Shown piece after piece: positions 19,890-28,744 of a stretch of DNA of 34,466 bases. Source of the DNA: Candidatus Parvarchaeota archaeon. GTDB lineage: Archaea > Nanobdellota > Nanobdellia > Parvarchaeales > Parvarchaeaceae. The position numbers and the translations under genes were made by a program. The notes under the pieces are model-generated. The model was given only the letters and a program-made list of their open reading frames with translations, was not told the DNA's origin and searched no databases. Location: the NCBI GenBank assembly GCA_023261805.1, contig JAGDXV010000006.1, forward strand, positions 1 to 34,466, given 5' to 3'. Position 1 is the stretch's first letter; every line of letters begins with the position of its first letter.

Positions 19890-20294
19890 ATGCGAATAAA
19901 ACTTGATAGCGATACCCTTTCTTACATGCACACCTTCTCTGATGTGACCGGCGTTGTGCCAAGAGACTGTATCTCCTTCAATGATACACTTGTCTTTGTC
20001 GCCCCGGAGGGGCAGGTCGGGATGTGCGTCGGCGAAAACGGTGTGAAGGTCAAATTACTGGAGAAGCTTTTCAATAGAAAGGTGCTGATCGTCGAGTATT
20101 TTGATGATCCAGTGAAATTTTTGGAGAGTTTTGTCCGTCCAATAAAGATGATCTCGGGATACGTATCTGTCGATAGCAACAACGATAAAAAAATAGAAGC
20201 CGAGCTCTCGGGAAAGATCAGCTACGACCGGGTAAAACTACTTAAAATGCTGATGGAAAGATATTTTAACCTTAAGAACATTAACATCAGGTGA
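19890..20294 (+). CDS. nusA: NusA-like transcription termination/antitermination KH protein
   Basis: VPRDCISFNDTLVFVAPEGQVGMCVGENGVKVKLLEKLFNRKVLIVEYFDDPVKFLESFV. Confidence 0.9.
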   Translation: MRIKLDSDTLSYMHTFSDVTGVVPRDCISFNDTLVFVAPEGQVGMCVGENGVKVKLLEKLFNRKVLIVEYFDDPVKFLESFVRPIKMISGYVSVDSNNDKKIEAELSGKISYDRVKLLKMLMERYFNLKNINIR

Positions 20295-20298
20295 AAAT

Positions 20299-20736
20299 AT
20301 GGGAAAAAAGACACGTGGACTGTTCAGTGGAAGGGCCCTTCTGAAGAGGAAGAAGAAGGTAGCCTTCAGCAAGAAGCATTCGATGTCGGATTTCCTAAAA
20401 GCGTGGAAGAAATACGATCCGCTTGAGGGGGCGCCTCAGGCAAAAGGGATAGTCATAGAAAAGGTCGAAGTCACACCAAAGAAGCCGTCCTCAGGTAAGA
20501 GAAAAGCCTGCAAGGTACAATTGACGAAGAACGGAAAGATGATCACAGCGTACGTTCCGTATCGTAATGGAATCTCCTTCATAGATGAGCATAACGATGT
20601 TATGGTCGAGAGGATAGGCGGTGCACAGAAGGGTGCGAGGGGGGACCTTCCCGGCGTAAAGTTTATAATCACAAAGGTCAATGGTATCGCATTGTCAGAA
20701 TTGGTCAGCGGAAGGAAGCAGAAACCAGTCAGATGA
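20299..20736 (+). CDS. rps12: Ribosomal protein uS12
   Basis: DPLEGAPQAKGIVIEKVEVTPKKPSSGKRKACKVQL...GDLPGVKFIITKVNGIALSELVSGRKQK. Confidence 0.95.
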   Translation: MGKKTRGLFSGRALLKRKKKVAFSKKHSMSDFLKAWKKYDPLEGAPQAKGIVIEKVEVTPKKPSSGKRKACKVQLTKNGKMITAYVPYRNGISFIDEHNDVMVERIGGAQKGARGDLPGVKFIITKVNGIALSELVSGRKQKPVR

Positions 20737-21362
20737 ATATGGCAGAGAATGAGACGACTACGGAGAAGCATGAGGAGAAGATCCTTTTCCTTGGAAAATA
20801 CAGCTACGATGTTCAGGTGAATGATCCAGGGCTGAAGGATGTGATAAGCTTGAAGCCAGCGATAATTCCGAAGAGCGCGGGCCTGCTTTCACAGCAATAC
20901 CTTGGGAGAATGAAGGTTAACTTAGTTGAGAGACTGATAACTCATCTGATGGTTCCCGGTCATAAAGGCAAGAAGCACTGGAGAACGAGCAAGCTGATGT
21001 CCGGGAGATTTTACACGGCGTTGAATGTGGTCGATGATGCATTCGAGAGGATATCGAAGAGCGGAAGGAACCCGATAGAGGTTTTGGTGAGAGCTGTTGA
21101 AAATTCTGCGCCGAGGGAGGAGATAATGACCTTACTTATAGCCGGCCAGAGGATACCGAGGCAGGTTGATGTTTCTCCGATAAGGAGGGTTGATCTTGCG
21201 CTTAGATGGATAGCTGAGGGGACCTTTCAATCCTCATTCAGTGGAAAAAAGGCGGGAATAGCCCTGGCGGAGATACTGACGTCGGCAGCTGATAATTCCC
21301 CTTCCTCATTCCCGATAGCAAAGAAACTTGACATCGAGAAACAGGCATCCACTAACCGTTGA
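20733..21362 (+). CDS. rps7: Ribosomal protein uS7
   Basis: NPIEVLVRAVENSAPREEIMTLLIAGQRIPRQVDVSPIRRVDLALRWIAEG; start overlaps rps12 stop. Confidence 0.95.
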   Translation: MNMAENETTTEKHEEKILFLGKYSYDVQVNDPGLKDVISLKPAIIPKSAGLLSQQYLGRMKVNLVERLITHLMVPGHKGKKHWRTSKLMSGRFYTALNVVDDAFERISKSGRNPIEVLVRAVENSAPREEIMTLLIAGQRIPRQVDVSPIRRVDLALRWIAEGTFQSSFSGKKAGIALAEILTSAADNSPSSFPIAKKLDIEKQASTNR

Positions 21363-21849
21363 ATCTTTTTTCTATCGACAGGATGTAATCACTGTAGTCT
21401 ATCCTCTCAGACCTGTATTTTCCTTTCATAGCCAGGATTATTTTTTTAAGTGTCCCTCTCCAATCCTTGGTGTTGTCTACCTGTATCGCTTTTTTATGCC
21501 AGTCCACAGCTTCGGCATATGTCCCATCTATTGCTTCAAACATCAGATTATCATAGATTTTTCTTTTCCCGTATCCTCTTTTTCTCAGTCTTTTTTCTAG
21601 CACGTCAGGACGGCAGCGAAGTATGATGAGAAGATCAAATTTTTTCGATGTCACGAGATGTACTAGATGGGAAACAACAACGGTATTATCTTTTATTTTT
21701 CTTGCAGCGGCATTGAGTTCACTCAAACTTATCTCCCTTTTGTTTATTTTTTTGTTTAAATCAACGAATTCATACCCGAGTTTCTTGGAAAGCATCCTGC
21801 CGATGTAATGTTTTCCTACCCCAGGTGTGCCGCTTATCGCGATTATCAT
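21352..21849 (-). CDS. Fap7/adenylate kinase 6-like NMP kinase
   Basis: MIIAISGTPGVGKHYIGRMLSKKLGYEFVDLNK...FDLLIILRCRPDVLEKRLRKRGY; start at MIIAIS preferred because TATAAATA sits only a few nt upstream of the ATG at 21864. Confidence 0.85.
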   Translation of the reverse strand: MIIAISGTPGVGKHYIGRMLSKKLGYEFVDLNKKINKREISLSELNAAARKIKDNTVVVSHLVHLVTSKKFDLLIILRCRPDVLEKRLRKRGYGKRKIYDNLMFEAIDGTYAEAVDWHKKAIQVDNTKDWRGTLKKIILAMKGKYRSERIDYSDYILSIEKRFNG

Positions 21850-21878
21850 GGGTTTAGCCTTCATTGTATTTATAAGTA

Positions 21879-21903
21879 TTTATGAAAATAAAATGTTCAT
21901 AAA
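21879..21903. repeat. Inverted repeat in the divergent kinase/pheS intergenic region
   Basis: TTTATGAA-AATAAAATG-TTCATAAA, perfect 8-bp arms with 9-nt spacer. Confidence 0.5.
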
Positions 21904-21924
21904 ATTGAAGTGGGAAGCCTCAAT

Positions 21925-23490
21925 ATGGAAGCTCAGGAAAATTCACACAAGAAGATGGATGAGATAGAGAGGATATGCTCTTCTCTTAATCTGAACGAAA
22001 GAATAGTTTTATCTGCCTACTCAAATGCAAAGAACGAGTTCTCGGAAAAATTTGATGCCTTGGACAGCAATGCGGTTTCAAAGGCGTTGAGAAGGCTTCT
22101 TTCTTTTGGCTTGGTATCGATAGATAACGAGGAGGAAATTGGTTACAATCTTACAGATCTGGGTGAGAGATACCTTGAGAGAGGTCTTCCGGAGGTCATA
22201 CTTGTCCGTTTCCTTTCGAACAGGAAGGGGATCGGTTATGATGACGTACGAGCCGGAAGTGGACTGGATGAGCAGGAGATGAACGCAGCTGTTGGGATCC
22301 TGAGATCGCTCGGGATTTTGGACATCGGCAGGAGCGGACTGAGCTTAAAAGGAGGAAAAGAGGCGATAGAGGCGAGACAAAAGGCGCTGGAGATGATAAA
22401 CTCAGGGAGAACAGACATCGATCAAAGCATACTTACCGACTTTTCAAGAAGGGGCCTGATAACGAAGAAGATAAAAGAGAAACAGATAGTCAAGGTGACT
22501 GAACTTGGAAGAGAGGTCATCGCATCCCCTCTTTTCCTGAAGGCAGGCATCGGGAAGGTCACACCAGAGTTGATCCTTTCATGGAACGCCGTAAAGGATG
22601 TACGGTTCTTAAGATACGACATGAATCCTGACGTTCCTCCGCCGATCTATGGAAGGAAGAACATCGTGAGGGATTTCATGAAGCTGATAAAAGACACCTT
22701 CTATGACATGGGCTTCAGCGAGATGGATGGACCATATGTCGAATCTACCTTCTGGAACTTCGATGTCATGCTTTTCAGGCAGAATCATCCGGACAGAGAC
22801 ATACAGGATACATTTTATGTCTTCTCCGATGATGCATCGGTCCCGGGGGACCTTATCAAGTCCGTCAAAAAGGTTTATGAGAACGGCTTCAACAGGGGCA
22901 AGTTTGACAGATCATACGGTTATGGGACCCCTTTCGATGAAAAGCAGGCGAGGAAATGCATTCTCCGCGGGCACGATACAGCGATGACGTTCAGGTATCT
23001 TTACAGTGTAATATCGAAGAACAAGGAGAAACCAGCCAGGTACTTCGCCCTGAGCAAGGTATTCAGGAACGAGACACTTGATGCTACACACCTTGCAGAA
23101 TTCAATCAGGTCGAGGGCTTTGTATATGACGATAATTTAACCGTGAGGAGCCTGGTTGGTTATCTAACGGATTTCTATGAAAGGATAGGCATCAAGAGGA
23201 TACGCGTTAAGCCTACTTATAATCCATACACGGAGCCGAGTTTTGAGATACAGGGATACTTGGATAGCGGAAGGAAATGGATAGAGATAGGAAACTCCGG
23301 AATCTTCAGGCCGGAGGTCCTGTCCTCCTTCGGAATAAGAAAGAACGTCCTCGGCTGGGGCCTTGCCCTGGAGAGGGCGCTGCTGCTAAGATTGGGGATA
23401 ACCGACATAAGGCAGATATATGGCTCCTTCGCGGACATCGACTTTTTCAGGGACGTGGAGGAGAGGAAAATATTTGAGGGGCTGATTTGA
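21925..23490 (+). CDS. pheS: Phenylalanine-tRNA ligase alpha subunit
   Basis: Class II aaRS motifs FSEMDGPYVESTFWNFDVMLFRQNHPDRDIQDTFYV, ...FRNETLDATHLAEFNQVEG, ...IGNSGIFRPEVL...GWGLALERALLLRLGI. Confidence 0.95.
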   Translation: MEAQENSHKKMDEIERICSSLNLNERIVLSAYSNAKNEFSEKFDALDSNAVSKALRRLLSFGLVSIDNEEEIGYNLTDLGERYLERGLPEVILVRFLSNRKGIGYDDVRAGSGLDEQEMNAAVGILRSLGILDIGRSGLSLKGGKEAIEARQKALEMINSGRTDIDQSILTDFSRRGLITKKIKEKQIVKVTELGREVIASPLFLKAGIGKVTPELILSWNAVKDVRFLRYDMNPDVPPPIYGRKNIVRDFMKLIKDTFYDMGFSEMDGPYVESTFWNFDVMLFRQNHPDRDIQDTFYVFSDDASVPGDLIKSVKKVYENGFNRGKFDRSYGYGTPFDEKQARKCILRGHDTAMTFRYLYSVISKNKEKPARYFALSKVFRNETLDATHLAEFNQVEGFVYDDNLTVRSLVGYLTDFYERIGIKRIRVKPTYNPYTEPSFEIQGYLDSGRKWIEIGNSGIFRPEVLSSFGIRKNVLGWGLALERALLLRLGITDIRQIYGSFADIDFFRDVEERKIFEGLI

Positions 23491-25104
23491 ATGGTGATGA
23501 TAACAACATCTTTGGACAGGATGAATGAGCTGATAGGAAGGCGTCTCTCTGCGAAGGAATACGAGGACATAGCCTTCAAATACGGTTTGGATCTCGATGT
23601 CGATGGAAACGTTCTGAATTTTGAGATCACTTCCGATAGGACAGATCTGATGTCGGTATTCACCCTTGCAAAGCTGATCAAGAGGATCCTTGGAAAGAAA
23701 ATAGATGAAAAGGGGATAATCTTCGAGAACAGCGACATCACTGTTGAAAAAACAGAGAGGCCCTTTGTCAACTGCCTCCTATTGAGGATGAAAAGGCCCT
23801 TGGGCGATCTGGTGGACGAGCTTATAAGTCTCCAGGAAAAGATGGATCAGGTTGTCGGAAGAAAGAGGAGGTTCGCAGCCTGTGGTTTCTTCGATGCGGA
23901 CAAAATCTCTTTCCCGATCACCTATTCCTACTCAAGAAAGGAGGATAGGATAATACCTTTAGGTTTCTCCGAGCCGAAGGATTTTGACTTTGTTTTGAAG
24001 TCAACCCAGCAAGGGATCGATTATGGAGGCCTGATAAAGAAACCGATAGTCTGGAGGGATCGGAACGGTGAAGTGATAGCGATGCCGCCGATAATAAATT
24101 CCGATAAATTCTCGCTGACAAGGGCGACAAGAAACGTTTTCATCGATATTACAGGAACAGACAGATCATCCGTCAACCTTTTCACAAAAATACTTATTGA
24201 GAATCTTGGCGAGATAGGCAGTGTATCCGTTTTGAGGCCAAAATACAAGGAAAAGGAAATAGATACAAATCTGTCTTTCGATGGAAAGATCTTCTTTCTC
24301 AATTCAGAGAACATAGAAAATGTCACAGGGATGAAGATCCCTTTGGATGAAGCAGAGAAGTTGCTGTCGAAGGCCGGTTTTTCGGTAAAAAAAGAGAAAG
24401 ACCATCTCAGGGTTTATTCCCCTTACTACCGACAAGACGTGATACATCAGGTAGACCTTGTGGATGACATAATCAGGATGTACGGCGTCGACTTGCTCGG
24501 CATCGATGAAAAACGCTCATACATCAAGGCGATGAAGTCAAGATATTATCATATCACAGAGATGATACGCGATCAGATGGTAGGTCTGGGATTCCAGGAA
24601 ACAGACCTGAATGTCCTGACGAGCGAAAGATATCAGTTTGAGCTGACAGGCCTGAAAGCGGAGGATTATGTGAGGATAGTTTCATCACGCAGCAATCTGA
24701 ACACGATGGTGAGGAAGAACATCTTCCCGGAGGGAATACGCTTCATTTCGAACAATCTAAACAAGCGCTTTCCTCAAAACATTTTTGACATAGGATATGT
24801 GGTCGAGCTCGACAGAAATGCGGACACTCACTTTTCAAACAGATTGAAACTGATGGCAATGCAGTGCGGAGCCGATGCCGATCTCACCTTCATGATCCAG
24901 TCGCTTAAGATTTTGATGAGGAACGTCTTTGGAAAGGAAATTTCCATAGACGAGGAAAATGATTCGCCTTTTCTTATCGATGGAAGAAGAGGCTCTGTAA
25001 TTTTGGACGGGAAAAGCATAGGGATCATAGGAGAGGTGCATCCAAGCGTACTGAACAAGTTCGGCGTGAATATGCCGATCTCTATGTTTGAAATATATCT
25101 ATGA
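23491..25104 (+). CDS. pheT: Phenylalanine-tRNA ligase beta subunit (archaeal type)
   Basis: FEITSDRTDLMSVFTLAKLI...; B5-like repeat; ...GIIGEVHPSVLNKFGVNMPISMFEI. Confidence 0.94.
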   Translation: MVMITTSLDRMNELIGRRLSAKEYEDIAFKYGLDLDVDGNVLNFEITSDRTDLMSVFTLAKLIKRILGKKIDEKGIIFENSDITVEKTERPFVNCLLLRMKRPLGDLVDELISLQEKMDQVVGRKRRFAACGFFDADKISFPITYSYSRKEDRIIPLGFSEPKDFDFVLKSTQQGIDYGGLIKKPIVWRDRNGEVIAMPPIINSDKFSLTRATRNVFIDITGTDRSSVNLFTKILIENLGEIGSVSVLRPKYKEKEIDTNLSFDGKIFFLNSENIENVTGMKIPLDEAEKLLSKAGFSVKKEKDHLRVYSPYYRQDVIHQVDLVDDIIRMYGVDLLGIDEKRSYIKAMKSRYYHITEMIRDQMVGLGFQETDLNVLTSERYQFELTGLKAEDYVRIVSSRSNLNTMVRKNIFPEGIRFISNNLNKRFPQNIFDIGYVVELDRNADTHFSNRLKLMAMQCGADADLTFMIQSLKILMRNVFGKEISIDEENDSPFLIDGRRGSVILDGKSIGIIGEVHPSVLNKFGVNMPISMFEIYL

Positions 25105-25460
25105 GATGCGAGCTTTGCGGCGAGCCTGCGGACAAGTTATACGAGGTTGAGATAGAAGGGGCGAGGATGAGGGTCTGTGAAAGATGCGCAAGGAACGGAA
25201 AGATACTGAGGGAGATCAGCGAAGAAAAACCAATGAAAACAAGCGAAGAAGAATTATTCTCGGAGAAGATGATAAGGAGCGATTATCTGCAGATAATTTC
25301 AAATGCTGTCAAGAGGATGAATTTATCGGCTGATGACATCTCAAAGGCGATAGGCGTGGAAAAGCAGGAGATAAAGCAGGTCCTCAGCGGCAAGATACCA
25401 CCGACGGATGAATTAGCGCATAAACTTGAGAAGTTTCTGAATGTCAAACTATTCGATTAA
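25101..25460 (+). CDS. Archaeal multiprotein bridging factor 1 (aMBF1), Zn-ribbon plus HTH
   Basis: CELCG...VCERCARNGK zinc ribbon and C-terminal XRE-type HTH. Confidence 0.85.
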   Translation: MRCELCGEPADKLYEVEIEGARMRVCERCARNGKILREISEEKPMKTSEEELFSEKMIRSDYLQIISNAVKRMNLSADDISKAIGVEKQEIKQVLSGKIPPTDELAHKLEKFLNVKLFD

Positions 25461-25468
25461 AGATAAAA

Positions 25469-25552
25469 GCAGAGGTAGCGAAGTGGTCCAACGCGTAAGG
25501 CTTAGGACCTTATGGCTTAGCGCCCTCGTGGGTTCAAATCCCACCCTCTGCA
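25469..25552 (+). tRNA. tRNA-Leu (anticodon TAG)
   Basis: Acceptor GCAGAGG/CCTCTGC, anticodon stem-loop TAAGG-CTTAGGA-CCTTA, long variable arm, T-arm GTGGG-TTCAAAT-CCCAC, discriminator A, no encoded CCA. Confidence 0.95.
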
Positions 25553-25559
25553 TCGACAT

Positions 25560-26519
25560 ATGAAGCGAAAATTAGCTGTGGTCTCTGTTTTGCTGTTTTT
25601 TGCCGTGCTAGTGGCGATTCTCCTTTTCAATGATTTTCATCAATCGTATCAAGTCGCCGCCCGCCTCACCCCCACTGGCGGTTCTAAGAATCAAACAATA
25701 ATATCACAGAGCAATTCCTCCTCGATCCTGAAGAATAAAACACCGACTAATGAAACAACTTCCCCCAAAAACAGATCCATTATAGCTTTATCGATCGATT
25801 CAGGGCTGAAATATTTGTACAATGAGTACAACAGCAGCGTCGGCCTAGTTTTCAACAGCCCGGATAATTCCCAGCTTCGTTCCACTTATTGGCTTTATTC
25901 GGACAATTATCTCACAGCACTTTCATTCTCAATGTCTGGAAATTCTACCTTAGAAGCCCTGTCGCACAACATTTTCTCATCGATAAGCAAATACTCGCAG
26001 AACCACGATACAATCAATCAGTACGAGGTTTTAACCGCGCCGGTCTTCGGTTTTTACGCATCAAAAGATTTTCTCTTCTATAAGAACGGCTCAGAAGAGA
26101 TCCTCTCGACTGTCAACAATCAATCATCCACCCCTCTCTCCTCATCACAGTACGCTGACATAGGCTTCTTGGAAGCGATATATTACCTTAGGACAGGAAA
26201 CAAGGCGATGGCGATGGGTGCGTATTCGAATGCAACCTCTACCTGGAACGGAATAGGCTTCGCCGATCTTCCTTACACTAGTACAAGTTCCTCTTCGTAC
26301 GGGAAGTATCAAACATACAAGTTGGCGCTGTACATCTACACAAGCAGGCTTCTGAACATCACTTACGACCCTACAGCCCTGAAAACTCTCCTCGGCCTTC
26401 AGGCGAGCGATGGAGGCTTCTACACATGCTATTCGCAGAACGGAAGCGATGACGGCTGTCTCACAAATACGGAAACAACCGCCCTTTGTGTGCTCGCTCT
26501 TCAGAGTCTTTCCTCTTAG
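25560..26519 (+). CDS. Membrane-anchored/secreted protein with alpha/alpha-toroid-like repeat, unknown function
   Basis: N-terminal hydrophobic anchor LAVVSVLLFFAVLVAILLF; many N-X-S/T sequons; C-terminal LLGLQASDGGFYTC...TNTETTALCVLALQSL resembles prenyltransferase/A2M-type toroid repeats. Confidence 0.7.
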   Translation: MKRKLAVVSVLLFFAVLVAILLFNDFHQSYQVAARLTPTGGSKNQTIISQSNSSSILKNKTPTNETTSPKNRSIIALSIDSGLKYLYNEYNSSVGLVFNSPDNSQLRSTYWLYSDNYLTALSFSMSGNSTLEALSHNIFSSISKYSQNHDTINQYEVLTAPVFGFYASKDFLFYKNGSEEILSTVNNQSSTPLSSSQYADIGFLEAIYYLRTGNKAMAMGAYSNATSTWNGIGFADLPYTSTSSSSYGKYQTYKLALYIYTSRLLNITYDPTALKTLLGLQASDGGFYTCYSQNGSDDGCLTNTETTALCVLALQSLSS

Positions 26520-26589
26520 TCAGTCTCCAACTTAAGGTTTAAATATCGGCATTGACAAAGTCTCTTATAACTGTGAAGAGGTGATGATT

Positions 26590-26982
26590 ATGTCCGACTT
26601 GTCTTTGGATGGGTTTTTGAACCTATTTAAGAAAAAAGTGAACGTGCAGGACTCCGGTCAGTACGTTGAACTGGAAGTCGAAAAGGCGGATAAGCCTTCG
26701 GCGAAGGTTTTTGTGAAGTACTTTGTGATATCAAAGTATGAGGATTCGAACGCGATAATGGACGACATCAGATCCGGCTACACCCTCCTTTTCCTGAAGG
26801 TAAAGGAGCTCAGGGAAAAAGGAGGAATAGAGGAACTGAAGCGCACTATATCAAGGATAAAGAGAACAAGCGATGCGACCGGTGCGCAGATCGTTGGCGT
26901 GGACGAGGATTACCTGCTTGTCGTTCCGGACTTTGTGAAGGTCGAGAAAGGCAATGTTCTTTCGGAAGGAACTTCGCAGTGA
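26590..26982 (+). CDS. sepF: Cell division protein SepF
   Basis: Amphipathic N-terminus MSDLSLDGFLNLFKKK, then VFVKYFVISKYEDSNAIMDDIRSGYTLLFLKV...TDATGAQIVGVDEDYLLVVPDFV-like SepF core (SDATGAQIVGVDEDYLLVVP in sequence); SD-like GAGGTGAT upstream. Confidence 0.88.
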   Translation: MSDLSLDGFLNLFKKKVNVQDSGQYVELEVEKADKPSAKVFVKYFVISKYEDSNAIMDDIRSGYTLLFLKVKELREKGGIEELKRTISRIKRTSDATGAQIVGVDEDYLLVVPDFVKVEKGNVLSEGTSQ

Positions 26983-27564
26983 TCAGCGATAGATTCTGAT
27001 GAGTTTCAGTTCTTCGAAGAAGTAGCTTTTGCTGTCGACTATCTCGTATTTCATGTTCAGGGAGTTGATCGTGTTGAAGACCTCATCCAGATCGCTAGCT
27101 GTTGATACGACGATGAAAGCCTCTCCTCCTTCCTTCAGATGTTTGCTCAAATCCTTTATTATCTTTATCGTAGTCTCGTTCCCTTTTTCACCGCCGATCG
27201 TCGCCAGATCGAGGAAATCGGTGCTGTTCATCGTCCCAGGCAGATAGGGGGGATTGACGAAGATAACATCGAACTTCCTTTCTCCAAGTTCGGAGAAAAG
27301 ATCCGACCTCACTATCTCGATGTTTGACAGGTTGTTTATCCTTGCATTGTGTTCTATCAGCTTAAGCGCTATCGGGTTTATCTCGGCAAATGTAACCTTC
27401 TGGGCGTACTTTGCTGCGTTGATGCCTATTATTCCCGTTCCTGCACAGAGGTCCAGCACCTCTCCCCTCGCCTTGTCGGCGGCCTTAACGAGCAATAATG
27501 AATCGTCCGAGGGAGGATACACATTGTCATCGGTGTCTATCTCAAGCATACTTTCTGTTGTCAT
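26983..27564 (-). CDS. HemK/PrmC-family methyltransferase (Mtq2-like, release-factor glutamine methylation)
   Basis: YPPSDDSLLLVKAA, VLDLCAGTGIIGINAAKYA, FVNPPYLPG (NPPY). Confidence 0.9.
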   Translation of the reverse strand: MTTESMLEIDTDDNVYPPSDDSLLLVKAADKARGEVLDLCAGTGIIGINAAKYAQKVTFAEINPIALKLIEHNARINNLSNIEIVRSDLFSELGERKFDVIFVNPPYLPGTMNSTDFLDLATIGGEKGNETTIKIIKDLSKHLKEGGEAFIVVSTASDLDEVFNTINSLNMKYEIVDSKSYFFEELKLIRIYR

Positions 27565-27660
27565 CCTTCAAATTTAACCTTTTTGTTATTGGACCGTCGG
27601 TCAAGATATAGAATAATTTCGGGCGGAGATAGTATTTATGTATATCCATACAAAAATTAA

Positions 27661-28032
27661 ATGAAGATGGAATACAAGCCATCGATAGACTGCAATCTAG
27701 CTGAGATACCAAGGGAGGAGAATGCCAGGATAAGGACCGTCGTAAGGGTAGAGGACATAGACGAAAGCAGCGGTACCTTTGTTGTTTCGAATCACTCCGG
27801 CATAAAAGTTACCTGTCTCCCCTCTCCAGGCTTCAGGATCAATTTTGGGAAGGGGGATTTCATAACCCTCTTCGGGATCGTCCTTCCGGCTGACGAGAAA
27901 GAGATCGAAATAAGGGTCGAAAAAGCCGATAAAATCAGCGAGAAAGAATACATGTCCTTCAGTAAGTATTTAAATCTCAGGAACGAATTATTAAATCATG
28001 GAAGTGGAGATAACAGAGGTTCTTCCGTTTAA
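27661..28032 (+). CDS. Uncharacterised, possible OB-fold protein
   Basis: 123 aa; alternating beta pattern IRTVVRVEDIDESSGTFVVSNHSGIKVTC...GDFITLFGIVLP; 3' end overlaps the PCNA start. Confidence 0.7.
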   Translation: MKMEYKPSIDCNLAEIPREENARIRTVVRVEDIDESSGTFVVSNHSGIKVTCLPSPGFRINFGKGDFITLFGIVLPADEKEIEIRVEKADKISEKEYMSFSKYLNLRNELLNHGSGDNRGSSV

Positions 28033-28738
28033 GGATCTGATGTCAATGGTCGGCAGCCTGATGGCCGATGTTTCCCTGGACTTTTCAGCGGACGGGATGA
28101 GCATAAAAGCCATGGACCCGTCGAACATAGCGATGGTCGTTTTTGAGGCAAAGAGCCAATTCTTCAGTTCATTCAACATCAAGGAACCAACGAAGCTATC
28201 GATCTCTCTGGACGATCTTAACAACATCCTGAGGTTTGTCAAGCAGGGGGAGAGGATAGTGATGAAAGACACAAAAGGAAGGCTTGGGATCTCCATCCTT
28301 GGACGCAGGCAGACCGATTTCGTCATGCCCCTGATAGGGGACGATTACACGGCAAGCAAAGTCCCGCAGCTGAAGCTTACGGCAAGCGTCACGATGCTCA
28401 GTGACATACTGAAGACAGGGGTGAAGATGGCTTCCACAGTTGACGATTCGGTTTACTTCAGTGTAGAGGATCATGTATTTGAGATAAGTGCGAAGAACTC
28501 GGAGAAGGAATTTTCGCAGAAGTTTGACATCAACAACGACAAGGAGATACTGGACATATCCAGTGAGGGACTGACAAAATCTAAGTACTCGACTGATTAT
28601 CTTACGAAGTTCATATCCATACTTGACGATGAAAGGCCGGCGAAGCTCTCCTTCTCAAACAGCTATCCGCTGAGGATAGACTACCAATTTAACGATAATG
28701 CACAACTGTCCTTTATCCTTGCAAATAGAATAGAGTAA
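27998..28738 (+). CDS. pcn: DNA polymerase sliding clamp (PCNA)
   Basis: LMADVSLDFSADGMSIKAMDPSNIAMVVFEAKSQFF...; YLTKFISILDDERPAKLSFSNSYPLRIDYQF. Confidence 0.95.
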   Translation: MEVEITEVLPFKDLMSMVGSLMADVSLDFSADGMSIKAMDPSNIAMVVFEAKSQFFSSFNIKEPTKLSISLDDLNNILRFVKQGERIVMKDTKGRLGISILGRRQTDFVMPLIGDDYTASKVPQLKLTASVTMLSDILKTGVKMASTVDDSVYFSVEDHVFEISAKNSEKEFSQKFDINNDKEILDISSEGLTKSKYSTDYLTKFISILDDERPAKLSFSNSYPLRIDYQFNDNAQLSFILANRIE

Positions 28739-28744
28739 ATATCG

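Noticed and set aside
23217-23771. 184-aa minus-strand ORF spanning the pheS/pheT junction
   Set aside because: Ser/Ile-rich antisense shadow of two conserved genes
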